Notes under the pieces: model-generated | What the model was told of the DNA's origin: nothing | Databases searched by the model: none | The model's input: only the letters and a program-made list of their open reading frames with translations | Shown here: one piece after another, positions 1 to 5,550 of the stretch | How the letters are laid out: the number at the start of each line of letters is the position of its first letter | How positions within the stretch are numbered: the stretch's first letter is position 1 | Source: Candidatus Stahliibacteriota bacterium | GTDB taxonomy: Bacteria; Hydrothermota; Tepidihabitantia; B3-TA06 | Assembly (NCBI GenBank): GCA_030670165.1 | Contig: DAOVCF010000061.1 | Span: 1-9,950 of the forward strand | Length of the DNA stretch: 9,950 nt | Direction: 5' to 3' | Program-made: the position numbers and the translations under genes

Positions 1-47
1 AACAGTACCGCACTTATTAAGTGGAAGAAAAACCACTTCCTGACCAT
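1..47 (-). CDS. N-terminus of an exported or membrane protein (partial, runs off left edge)
   Basis: Fifteen codons plus two bases of an open frame begin at the ATG at 47-45 and read MVRKWFFFHLISAVL. A perfect AGGAGG (58-53) lies 5 nt before the ATG, and a promoter with a leader lies upstream, so this is very probably a real gene start even though the piece is tiny. The basic residues R3 and K4 followed by a hydrophobic run look like the n- and h-regions of a signal peptide or a first membrane span. The function cannot be told from 15 residues. It lies downstream of the nitroreductase gene on the same strand but has its own promoter, so it is probably a separate transcription unit. Confidence 0.7.
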   Translation of the reverse strand, partial: MVRKWFFFHLISAVL

Positions 48-116
48 TTGAACCTCCTTTTACCTCTTATTTGGTTCCGATCTATACTCAACCACATAGA
101 ACCGGCGCCTTAAGCT

Positions 117-139
117 CGTCCCACGATATATCGGGGACG
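117..139 (-). promoter_or_regulatory. Hairpin in the leader of the left-edge gene
   Basis: Arms CGTCCC (117-122) and GGGACG (134-139) enclose the perfect palindrome CGATATATCG (124-133), with one unpaired base at 123. The transcript from the promoter at 159-189 would contain this hairpin about 60 nt before the Shine-Dalgarno site. It has no U-run, so it is not an intrinsic terminator. A leader regulatory role, or an operator in the DNA, is possible but unproven. Confidence 0.4.
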
Positions 140-158
140 GACGCCATCCTCTCTATAA

Positions 159-189
159 ATTATAATAATATGGATTTGCTGGATGTCAA
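159..189 (-). promoter_or_regulatory. Sigma-70-type promoter for the left-edge gene
   Basis: On the minus strand, TTGACA (189-184) is followed after 16 nt by TATTAT (167-162). A perfect TATAAT (164-159) lies at 19 nt, so the exact -10 is ambiguous. The 16-nt reading agrees with the other promoters in the window. The leader to the ATG at 47 would be roughly 100 to 110 nt. Confidence 0.65.
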
Positions 190-198
190 GTTAAGACA

Positions 199-229
199 CC
201 CCACAAAAGTACTTCGTCCTTTTGTGGGG
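199..229. repeat. Perfect 11-bp inverted repeat between nitroreductase and the left-edge gene
   Basis: CCCCACAAAAG (199-209) pairs exactly with CTTTTGTGGGG (219-229) around a 9-nt loop. It sits just upstream of the left-edge gene's promoter and downstream of the nitroreductase stop, so it could end or attenuate the nitroreductase transcript. On the minus strand the sequence after the stem is only TGTCTTAAC, a poor U-run, so a classical Rho-independent terminator is not supported. A second hairpin, GGGATGA/TCATCCC at 330-346, lies close to the nitroreductase stop. Otherwise the stretch 190-358 shows nothing recognisable. Confidence 0.5.
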
Positions 230-358
230 ACCCCGGAGGGATGCTCCTTTGCCCTTCGGACACCTGTGCCCCGGAGAGGTAAAAGATCACAGGGTAAGAG
301 GGTAAAGGCATGGACGCCAAAACCACCTGGGGATGAAAATCATCCCATCACATAGCTT

Positions 359-931
359 TTACCCCCCCTGCCCCTCAACCTTGAATCGGTTGTGATGGAT
401 GATCTTACCCAGAGACAGCCGCTCAGGCCTCTGTTTTTCTTTCTTTGCCTGATCTTCCGAGAGTAACTCGTTGATTTCTTCGGACTTCTTGCCAACTATG
501 ACCAGGGCGAGGACATCAACGTCATCGGGGATACCAAGTATCTCGCGTGTCTTGCTTGGATTGTATCCGGCTATTGGGTGCGCGACCAGGCCCAGCTCGG
601 TGGCGCGCAGGATAATAAACGCCGTGGCCATGCCGGTATCGAACGCGTAGTACTCTCTGTCTTTAATGACGCAGTCGGCATCCTTCTTTGCGGTGACTAC
701 TATGATCATGGACGATTTAGTAGCCCAGGCATTCCCTCTGGATAACGCCTCGTGCATCGCGCGGAGCGCGTCCGGCTCGTAAACGAAAACGTATCGCCAA
801 GGCTGGTTGTTGAAGCAGGACGGCGACAGTTGCGCAGCCTTGCCGAGCTCCGTGAGTATCTCTGGGGTAATCTCTGCCGGTTCCAGGGACCGGTAGGCCC
901 TTCTTTTCTCTATCGCTTCTTTAACATCCAT
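359..931 (-). CDS. Nitroreductase family protein (FMN-dependent oxidoreductase)
   Basis: This 190-residue protein has the length and layout of the nitroreductase/NADH-oxidase fold, which binds FMN and usually works as a dimer reducing nitro compounds, quinones or flavins with NAD(P)H. What shows it: an N-terminal EKRRAYRSLEP (residues 8-18) matching the family's FMN-phosphate-binding RRSxR motif, SPSCFNNQPWRYVFV (36-50) matching the N/S-x-QPW flavin motif, and YYAFDTGMATAFIILRATELGL (94-115) matching the dimer helix. The frame can be opened further to a GTG at 955, but an AGGAGG placed 4 nt before the ATG at 931 decides the start. It lies 51 nt downstream of the peroxiredoxin on the same strand, with no promoter seen between them, so the two are probably co-transcribed. 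The physiological substrate cannot be inferred. The C-terminal tail from about residue 150 is charged and not diagnostic. Confidence 0.92.
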   Translation of the reverse strand: MDVKEAIEKRRAYRSLEPAEITPEILTELGKAAQLSPSCFNNQPWRYVFVYEPDALRAMHEALSRGNAWATKSSMIIVVTAKKDADCVIKDREYYAFDTGMATAFIILRATELGLVAHPIAGYNPSKTREILGIPDDVDVLALVIVGKKSEEINELLSEDQAKKEKQRPERLSLGKIIHHNRFKVEGQGG

Positions 932-982
932 TCTTCCTCCTCGCCCGTAACACACAACTTCCTCGCCCCCTGAGTGTCGGGA

Positions 983-1450
983 CTATTTTTGAAGTTCAGT
1001 GAGCTTCGCCTTTACTTCTTCAGCGTGGCCGTCGGCCTTTACCCTGGGCCAGTGGTGGGCTACCTTGCCCTCGGGATCGATAAGAACCGTCGAGCGGTTG
1101 ATACCCATAAGAACCTTGCCTGCTATCTTCTTGGAGCCCCAGGCGCTGTAGCGCTCCAAGACCTTGTGCTGTGGGTCGGATAAAAGCTTGACCTTGAGAT
1201 CAAACTTCACCATGAAGCGTTGGTGGCTATCGCAGGAATCGGCACTGACACCCAGAACCTCGGCTCCCATCTTGGTGAAATCCTTCATGTACGCGGTGAA
1301 CTGGGTGGCCTCGGTGGTGCAGCCCGGGGTCGCATCCCTTGGGTAGAAGTACAAAACCACCCAGGAACCCTTCATGTCGGACAGCTTTACCGGATTGCCT
1401 TCGGAGTCCTTGAGGGTAAAATCCGGAGCCTTCTCTCCTGGTTTGATCAT
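983..1450 (-). CDS. bcp: Peroxiredoxin, AhpC/TSA fold, BCP/PrxQ type
   Basis: A 155-residue thiol peroxidase of the usual BCP/PrxQ length, expected to reduce hydrogen peroxide and organic hydroperoxides in the cytoplasm using reducing power from a thioredoxin-like donor. The N-terminus GEKAPDFTLKD (5-15) and the active-site stretch YPRDATPGCTTEA (36-48), with peroxidatic Cys44, are diagnostic. R119 in GINRSTVLIDPEG (116-128) fits the conserved active-site Arg. Two resolving-cysteine positions used in this family are not cysteine: residue 49 (five after the peroxidatic Cys) is Thr, and residue 80 in the SHQRFM segment is Met. The only other cysteine is Cys73 in SADSCDSH. The enzyme is therefore either a 1-Cys type or uses Cys73. 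The start is fixed by AGGAGG 5 nt before the ATG, and the gene heads a probable operon with the nitroreductase. Confidence 0.93.
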   Translation of the reverse strand: MIKPGEKAPDFTLKDSEGNPVKLSDMKGSWVVLYFYPRDATPGCTTEATQFTAYMKDFTKMGAEVLGVSADSCDSHQRFMVKFDLKVKLLSDPQHKVLERYSAWGSKKIAGKVLMGINRSTVLIDPEGKVAHHWPRVKADGHAEEVKAKLTELQK

Positions 1451-1485
1451 CTTATCCTCCTCGTCGAGTTTATTTTCATACCATT

Positions 1486-1513
1486 ATTATAGGAATTATT
1501 TGAGCAAAGTCAA
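1486..1513 (-). promoter_or_regulatory. Sigma-70-type promoter for the peroxiredoxin-nitroreductase operon
   Basis: TTGACT (1513-1508), a 16-nt spacer, and a perfect TATAAT (1491-1486) on the minus strand. The expected start of transcription is near 1479, giving a leader of about 30 nt that contains the GAGGAGG ribosome site. No specific regulator site such as an OxyR or PerR box could be recognised. Confidence 0.8.
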
Positions 1514-1570
1514 GATGAAGGGAAGGTTTCCACAGTCTGCGGGCAGATTCAGCAAAATTGATTTTTTGAC

Positions 1571-1584
1571 GGGGAAGAATCCCC
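1571..1584. repeat. Short hairpin in the divergent region before the radical SAM gene
   Basis: GGGGA (1571-1575) pairs with TCCCC (1580-1584) around AGAA, about 30 nt before the TTG start of the radical SAM gene. A second small inverted repeat, TCTGC-GG-GCAGA, lies at 1536-1547. No good plus-strand promoter was found here: TTGACG at 1566-1571 is not followed by a -10 box at 16 to 18 nt. The function of these repeats is unknown. Confidence 0.3.
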
Positions 1585-1614
1585 TCCTTTCGGGCTCAAC
1601 AAGTAGGTGAGAAG

Positions 1615-2901
1615 TTGCGTCCAAGTATAGTGAGTGGAAGTATCACGGATCTTGTAAGGAGATATTTTACAGGCCTGGGTTCTCGGTATCTCTTCAAAGC
1701 GGCGGGGACTATCCATCTGCCGTCTATAAGCACGAGTGATCTATACATCCACATTCCTTTCTGCAAGAGCATGTGTCCCTACTGTCCCTACAACAAGGTA
1801 GAATACGACAAGACCCTGGCCAAACCTTATCTTAAGGCGATTCTGGCTGAAATAAAGCAGTATCATAATCGCTTAGGGAGGATTGAGGTACCCTCTATTT
1901 ACGTAGGTGGCGGTACCCCTACAAATCTTATCGACGAGTTAGGTATAATTATAGAAATAATCAGGGATAACTTCACCGTATCTGGTGATCTGTATATAGA
2001 AACTACCCCTTCCGATATCAACGACGAAAGCCTGGTCAAGCTGCTCAGATACGGGTTCAGCCTGATCAGCTTGGGGGTGCAGAGTTTCAACGAGGGATAC
2101 CTCAAGTTAATCGGCAGGGATTACACAGCAGGTATTTTGTATCCTGCGATAAGTAAGGTCATGTCCGCCGGTTTCAAAACGGTCAATGTTGATCTCATGT
2201 TCGCATTGCCTGGACAGACTATCAAGGAGGCGATCTCCGATATAAAAAGGGCGATTGAGCTCGGCGTGGATCAGATAACCACATATCCTCTCTTTACCTT
2301 TCCCTACTCCACGGTCGGGAAGTATCTTAAGCTGAAAAGTGTCAAGATGCCCGACATCGTTACCCGGCGAAGGATGTACAAGGCCATACATGATTACTGT
2401 GTGGTCAATGGTTTCCGGCGAGTATCTGTGTGGGGTTTCAAGCGGGGCGATCTTCCCCGATACTCATCTGTAACAAGGGAGAGCTATATCGGCCTTGGTG
2501 CAGGCGCCGCTTCGTATCTGCCAGGGGTATTCTACTTCAACACGTTCTCCGTCAGTGAATATATCAAGGCCTCTCTTGCTCAGAGACTACCGGTAGCGTT
2601 GAAGATGGAAGTTTCAGAATCCATGGCGATGTATTACTGGCTCTACTGGCGGTTCTACGACACTTATATACCCAAAAGGCGCCTCCGTGAACTGTTCGGA
2701 TCAAGGGATAAGAAGATCCGCCGCTTGCTAGTATTGGCAAAGGCATTGGGACTATGTGTCCAGGATGAGGAGCATATCTCCTTGACGGAGAGAGGGGCGT
2801 TCTGGCTGCATCTGATGCAGAACTACTTTATACTCAACTACATCAACAAGGTATGGTCGCTTGCCATGAAGGAGCCTTGGCCGGAGAGGGTAGAGATATG
2901 A
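1615..2901 (+). CDS. Coproporphyrinogen III oxidase-like radical SAM protein (HemW/HemN family)
   Basis: A 428-residue radical SAM protein of the HemN/HemW superfamily. What shows it: LYIHIPFCKSMCPYC (43-57), with the CxxxCxxC cluster cysteines C50, C54 and C57; the GGGTP motif (98-102), which contacts SAM; ISLGVQSF (151-158); VDLMFALPGQT (192-202); and GLGAGAAS (293-300). The C-terminal part from about 330 resembles the HemN C-terminal domain. HemN carries an additional Cys directly after the cluster motif; here Pro58 follows, as is typical of HemW-like proteins, which bind heme and are not proven coproporphyrinogen dehydrogenases. A roughly 40-residue extension precedes the cluster domain. 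The start is TTG at 1615 with AGGTGA 6 nt upstream; an in-frame stop at 1567 leaves little alternative, and a GTG six codons in is the next candidate. No heme-pathway genes adjoin it, so its exact role (heme chaperone, heme-ring cleavage or another reaction) is open. Confidence 0.88.
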   Translation: MRPSIVSGSITDLVRRYFTGLGSRYLFKAAGTIHLPSISTSDLYIHIPFCKSMCPYCPYNKVEYDKTLAKPYLKAILAEIKQYHNRLGRIEVPSIYVGGGTPTNLIDELGIIIEIIRDNFTVSGDLYIETTPSDINDESLVKLLRYGFSLISLGVQSFNEGYLKLIGRDYTAGILYPAISKVMSAGFKTVNVDLMFALPGQTIKEAISDIKRAIELGVDQITTYPLFTFPYSTVGKYLKLKSVKMPDIVTRRRMYKAIHDYCVVNGFRRVSVWGFKRGDLPRYSSVTRESYIGLGAGAASYLPGVFYFNTFSVSEYIKASLAQRLPVALKMEVSESMAMYYWLYWRFYDTYIPKRRLRELFGSRDKKIRRLLVLAKALGLCVQDEEHISLTERGAFWLHLMQNYFILNYINKVWSLAMKEPWPERVEI

Positions 2902-2930
2902 AGAGAATAATCATCCTGGTGCAATGTTAA
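2898..2930 (+). pseudogene. Ten-codon stub overlapping the radical SAM stop (possible gene remnant)
   Basis: The radical SAM gene ends in ATGA, and the overlapping ATG opens a frame encoding MKRIIILVQC before a TAA. The ATGA overlap and the basic-then-hydrophobic start are typical of the first strand of a translationally coupled downstream gene, but nothing follows in any frame before the convergent lipoprotein gene. It may be the residue of a deleted second gene, or a coincidence of sequence. A functional 10-residue peptide is unlikely. Confidence 0.25.
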
Positions 2931-2964
2931 GGAAAAAGAGGCCGACTTTAGCTGAATTTTCCTT
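2929..2964 (+). repeat. Inverted repeat after the radical SAM gene
   Basis: AAGGAAAA (2929-2936) is complementary to TTTTCCTT (2957-2964) around a 20-nt loop. The loop contains GACTTTAGC (2944-2952), which is itself complementary to GCTAAAGTC (3008-3016) in the loop of the next hairpin. Without a U-run it is only a weak candidate for the 3' end of the radical SAM transcript. Confidence 0.35.
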
Positions 2965-2990
2965 CATTAGACGACCAAAAGGTAAATCTT

Positions 2991-3024
2991 CTTAAAAAAA
3001 CAGGGAGGCTAAAGTCCCCTGTTT
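2991..3024 (-). terminator. Rho-independent terminator of the lipoprotein gene
   Basis: Read on the minus strand just past the lipoprotein stop, AAACAGGG (3024-3017) pairs with CCCTGTTT (3005-2998) and runs into further Ts (TTTT, 2997-2994). The 8-bp stem, 11-nt loop and T-run make a convincing intrinsic terminator. In the plus direction the stem is followed only by a short TTT, so it would stop the convergent radical SAM transcript less well. Confidence 0.8.
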
Positions 3025-3035
3025 AAGCTCAGACC

Positions 3036-3713
3036 TCAGTCCCCATCGCCCTCCTCGGGCTCGTAGCTTACGTAGGTAGCCCAGTTCTTGCCTGCAAACT
3101 CGTAGGTGAAGTCCTCAGGATCGTCGTACATGCGGGCCCATGCGGTCTCTTCGGTGGTGTCGGCATCCGTAGAGTCGCCATAGACTCCCCAGACCACGGC
3201 ATGTGCCGCTATGTTGAGGTCCTTTCCGTTCCAGGTGGAGTCCCATTCTACCTCGTAGGTGTATTCAGTAACGCGCGGATCGTGATCCTCCTTGTGGTCG
3301 AACCTGCCGGGGATCGGATTGCCGTTCGCCTGCGGGATGGAATCAGATTGAGGGTCAATGTGCATGTGGGTCTCGGACATATCATAGCCCTCGTCGGTAA
3401 CGTACTCCACGTAGAGGGTGCTGCTGTCGTTCCAGACGAGAAGTTCGCCAACCCGGTGATGCCGAGCGGCATAGAGATAGAACGTCTCCTCGTCACCTTC
3501 GTCAAGGAAAGGTTCAGGGTTGCCAGGGTATACGTATTTGCTGCGCGGAGTCCCGTCCCCGCCTGAGAAGAGACTACTGCTCCCATCGGCATCTGAACCA
3601 GGCATACCCTCAAACTCACATCCAGTGAGAACGAACCCGAACACTGCTACTAAGGCCAGTGCTAAAAGGTATGTCCTTACTCCGACGGATCTCTTTTTAC
3701 TTGTGATCCTCAC
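3036..3713 (-). CDS. Secreted lipoprotein of an undefined family
   Basis: A 225-residue acidic protein with a bacterial lipoprotein signal: basic n-region (KKRSVGVR, 6-13), hydrophobic core (15-29) and lipobox LTGC with Cys32 as the predicted lipidated residue. A low-complexity Gly/Ser/Asp linker (36-55) follows. The mature part then looks like one compact domain with landmarks VWND (93-96), ETHMHID (114-120), IPQANGNPIPGRF (126-138), IAAHAVV (168-174), EETAWA (188-193) and GKNWATYVSY (208-217). I recognise this pattern from uncharacterised secreted proteins of environmental bacteria and archaea, but know no assigned function; alternating hydrophobic strands suggest a beta-sandwich. The start is GTG, chosen because AGGAGG lies exactly 5 nt before it. 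It is a single-gene unit with its own promoter and terminator. Residue +2 after the Cys is Glu; in enterobacteria Asp at that position favours inner-membrane retention, but the rule is uncertain here. Confidence 0.85.
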   Translation of the reverse strand: MRITSKKRSVGVRTYLLALALVAVFGFVLTGCEFEGMPGSDADGSSSLFSGGDGTPRSKYVYPGNPEPFLDEGDEETFYLYAARHHRVGELLVWNDSSTLYVEYVTDEGYDMSETHMHIDPQSDSIPQANGNPIPGRFDHKEDHDPRVTEYTYEVEWDSTWNGKDLNIAAHAVVWGVYGDSTDADTTEETAWARMYDDPEDFTYEFAGKNWATYVSYEPEEGDGD

Positions 3714-3754
3714 TTTAGCCTCCTAATATTTCAGAGCTTAACGTTCCTCAGGGT

Positions 3755-3795
3755 GCGGCCTTGCCGCTTGGGATGCTCTCCTCCGTGAAGCATCC
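3755..3795 (-). promoter_or_regulatory. Two hairpins in the lipoprotein mRNA leader
   Basis: GGATGCT (3771-3777) pairs with AGCATCC (3789-3795), and GCGGC (3755-3759) pairs with GCCGC (3763-3767) around CTT. Both lie between the predicted transcription start and the ribosome site. Neither has a following U-run. I do not recognise a known riboswitch class; RNA stability or translational control is possible. Confidence 0.4.
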
Positions 3796-3815
3796 TTCCC
3801 ATACTACGACATAGA

Positions 3816-3843
3816 ACTATAGGATTTTTTGAAGATTTGTCAA
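3816..3843 (-). promoter_or_regulatory. Sigma-70-type promoter for the lipoprotein gene
   Basis: TTGACA (3843-3838), a 16-nt spacer and TATAGT (3821-3816) on the minus strand. Transcription should begin near 3809, leaving a leader of about 95 nt before the GTG at 3713. Confidence 0.75.
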
Positions 3844-3910
3844 GTGGGGAAGGGGTCTAATCCCGGAAGTGCCTTTATATCTATCTTCGGATAAAAAGTG
3901 TGGGCCAAAG

Positions 3911-3937
3911 CTCGTAGGGGCCGACCTCAGCGTGCCC
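3911..3937. repeat. Degenerate copy of a CTCGTAGGG-type palindromic repeat
   Basis: CTCGTAGGGGCCGACCT (3911-3927) starts with the same 11 bases (CTCGTAGGGGC) as the right end of the composite palindrome at 5551-5620 read on the minus strand. It can fold weakly through GGGGC and GCCCC. It appears to be a decayed or partial member of the same intergenic repeat family. Confidence 0.5.
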
Positions 3938-3968
3938 CAGTTGGGTGCTCCAGCCTGTGCATGATATT

Positions 3969-3992
3969 AGAACGGCCTGGAGAGGCCGTTCT
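3969..3992. repeat. Perfect 9-bp hairpin, with a T-rich tail on the plus strand
   Basis: AGAACGGCC (3969-3977) pairs perfectly with GGCCGTTCT (3984-3992) around TGGAGA. ACATTATTTTT follows on the plus strand, so the shape would suit a plus-strand terminator, but no plus-strand gene ends nearby. It is more likely another intergenic repeat, or the 3' end of the lpd mRNA read from the minus strand. Together with the neighbouring hairpins it fills most of the gene-free stretch 3850-4047; nothing coding is seen there. Confidence 0.5.
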
Positions 3993-4008
3993 ACATTATT
4001 TTTCTATC

Positions 4009-4039
4009 GGGGTCCCCGCGAAGTCGTGAAGCGACTTCG
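4009..4039. repeat. Hairpins just downstream of the lpd stop
   Basis: CGAAGTCG (4019-4026) pairs with CGACTTCG (4032-4039) around TGAAG, directly beside a short odd palindrome CGGGG-T-CCCCG (4009-4019). The hairpin begins 9 nt after the lpd stop codon on the minus strand, a natural place to protect or end that mRNA, but no T-run follows closely. A Rho-dependent or stability role is inferred only. Confidence 0.4.
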
Positions 4040-4047
4040 TGGAGTGA

Positions 4048-5442
4048 TCAGTTCTTTATATGGATGGCCTTTTTGCGGACGTTCTGGGCAGCCTCCATCA
4101 CCGGCTCCAAAAGGGTAGGGTGAGGATGGACTGAGGAGCCTAAAACGTCGACCGATGCGTCCAGTTCAAGGCCAAGCAGCCCTTCGCCGATCATAAGGTC
4201 AGCGCCTGTGCCCAGGACGTGCATGCCCAGTAGTTTGCCAGACCCCTTCTCCGCGATGATCTTTACGAACCCGTCGCGCTCGCCAAGTATGGCGGCCCTG
4301 CCCAGGGCAGAGTAGGGGAAGCGGCCTATCTCTATATCCAGTCCTGCCTCAAGCGCCTGCTGCTCGCTCATACCTACAGACGCCACGGTCGGCAGGGTAA
4401 AGATGCAGGCAGGCATCGCCTTGGGATCGTAAGCGGCACCCTCCTCCCCTGCGATCACCTCTGCGGCCACAAGACCCTGCCGGGTTGCACGGTGGGCCAA
4501 AAGCGGAGGTCCGGTAACGTCGCCTATGGCGTAGATGTCTGGAACCGAGGTCTGGAGTTTCTCATTGACCTTGATAAACCCCTTGTGATCGGTTTGGATA
4601 GAAACGTTATCTGACCACAGGCCGTCGGTAAGCGGTCTGCGTCCTACGGCCAGCAAGAGCTTTTCAAATTCCTTTTGGACGCTCTGGCCGTCAGGCAACT
4701 CGATAATCACAGATAGAGTCGCATCGGACTTCTGGATGGAGGCGACCTTGGAGGAGAGATGAAGCTCTATAACCTGCCTTGCCAGTAACTTTGCCAGATT
4801 CTCGGCTACTTCCCTGTCAAGCCCGGGCTGAACCTGATCCATTATCTCGACGATGGTAACCTTGGTTCCGAACGCGTTGTAGATGGTCGCCATCTCCATA
4901 CCCGAGGCACCTGCGCCGATAACGAGCATTGAGGAAGGAACGCGCTTGAAGAAAAGCGCTCGTTCGGCGTAAAATATGCGCTCGTTGTCCGGCTCGATAT
5001 TGGGCAAAGGCGTTGGGGTGGAGCCTGTAGCTATGATGATCGAGTCGGTATCAATATCCTGAATAACCTCTCCCTTTACCTGAACTCGGGTCGGCGAGAT
5101 TATCCTGGCAGTGCCTTTAAGAAGCTGTACGCCATTGGTCTTAAAAAGGAACTCGACCCCTTTGACCAGCCTGGTAACCACCTGCTCCTTCCACTGCTGA
5201 AGCTTTGCAAACTCAAGCCCGGTGTTGCCGACCCCCAGGCCGATGCGCTGGAAGAAACCCAAGGATGCCCGCACCTCGGCGGCATGACACAATGCCTTGG
5301 TGGGTATGCATCCGGAGTTAAGACAGACCCCTCCGATTACCTGCTTCTCGACAACCAGCACCTTCTTTCCAAGCTGAGCAAGCCTTATCGCCGCCGGATA
5401 CCCTCCTGGCCCTGCACCGATGATTACCACGTCATATTTCAT
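4048..5442 (-). CDS. lpdA: Dihydrolipoyl dehydrogenase (E3)
   Basis: A 464-residue flavoprotein disulfide oxidoreductase with the full signature and length of dihydrolipoamide dehydrogenase. This enzyme reoxidises the lipoyl group of 2-oxoacid dehydrogenase complexes or of the glycine cleavage H protein and passes electrons to NAD+. Seen in order: FAD-binding VVIIGAGPGGYPAA (5-18); GGVCLNSGCIPTKA (37-50), with the redox-active pair Cys40/Cys45; the NAD-binding loop VIGAGASGMEMA (175-186), with Glu200 at the end of the following strand, as in NAD+-preferring enzymes; IYAIGDV (304-310), contacting FAD; and the C-terminal HPHPTLLE (440-447), supplying the catalytic His442-Glu447 dyad. The ATG is preceded by GAGGAG at 6 nt. 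No E1, E2, lipoate or glycine-cleavage gene lies within the window, and the gene has its own promoter, so its partner complex is encoded elsewhere. Other two-cysteine pyridine nucleotide reductases lack this exact active-site and C-terminal combination. Confidence 0.95.
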   Translation of the reverse strand: MKYDVVIIGAGPGGYPAAIRLAQLGKKVLVVEKQVIGGVCLNSGCIPTKALCHAAEVRASLGFFQRIGLGVGNTGLEFAKLQQWKEQVVTRLVKGVEFLFKTNGVQLLKGTARIISPTRVQVKGEVIQDIDTDSIIIATGSTPTPLPNIEPDNERIFYAERALFFKRVPSSMLVIGAGASGMEMATIYNAFGTKVTIVEIMDQVQPGLDREVAENLAKLLARQVIELHLSSKVASIQKSDATLSVIIELPDGQSVQKEFEKLLLAVGRRPLTDGLWSDNVSIQTDHKGFIKVNEKLQTSVPDIYAIGDVTGPPLLAHRATRQGLVAAEVIAGEEGAAYDPKAMPACIFTLPTVASVGMSEQQALEAGLDIEIGRFPYSALGRAAILGERDGFVKIIAEKGSGKLLGMHVLGTGADLMIGEGLLGLELDASVDVLGSSVHPHPTLLEPVMEAAQNVRKKAIHIKN

Positions 5443-5502
5443 CTCAAACTCCTCTTGATTCCAAAAGTCCCATAGATTTTATAGACTTCTTGCCTCTCCT
5501 CC

Positions 5503-5530
5503 ATTCTATCATTTACCCTTGGGATGTCAA
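5503..5530 (-). promoter_or_regulatory. Sigma-70-type promoter for lpd
   Basis: TTGACA (5530-5525), a 16-nt spacer and TAGAAT (5508-5503) on the minus strand. Transcription should start near 5496, about 54 nt before the ATG. Confidence 0.75.
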
Positions 5531-5550
5531 GCCGCAAATCAAGATATCAT

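Noticed and set aside
199..229. The 11-bp inverted repeat as a Rho-independent terminator
   Set aside because: The stem is excellent, but no U-run follows it on either strand.
71..355. Open frame of 94 codons on the plus strand at the left end
   Set aside because: It lacks a convincing ribosome site, has a composition unlike a protein (many Pro/Arg/Gly from palindromes), and lies over the promoter, leader and hairpins of the left-edge minus-strand gene.
932..955. GTG at 955 as the nitroreductase start
   Set aside because: An AGGAGG lies inside that extension, 4 nt before the ATG at 931, and the family motif begins right after that ATG.
1566..1600. TTGACG at 1566 as the -35 box of the radical SAM promoter
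   Set aside because: No TAnnnT-like -10 box appears 15 to 19 nt downstream; the area is a GGGGA/TCCCC hairpin instead.
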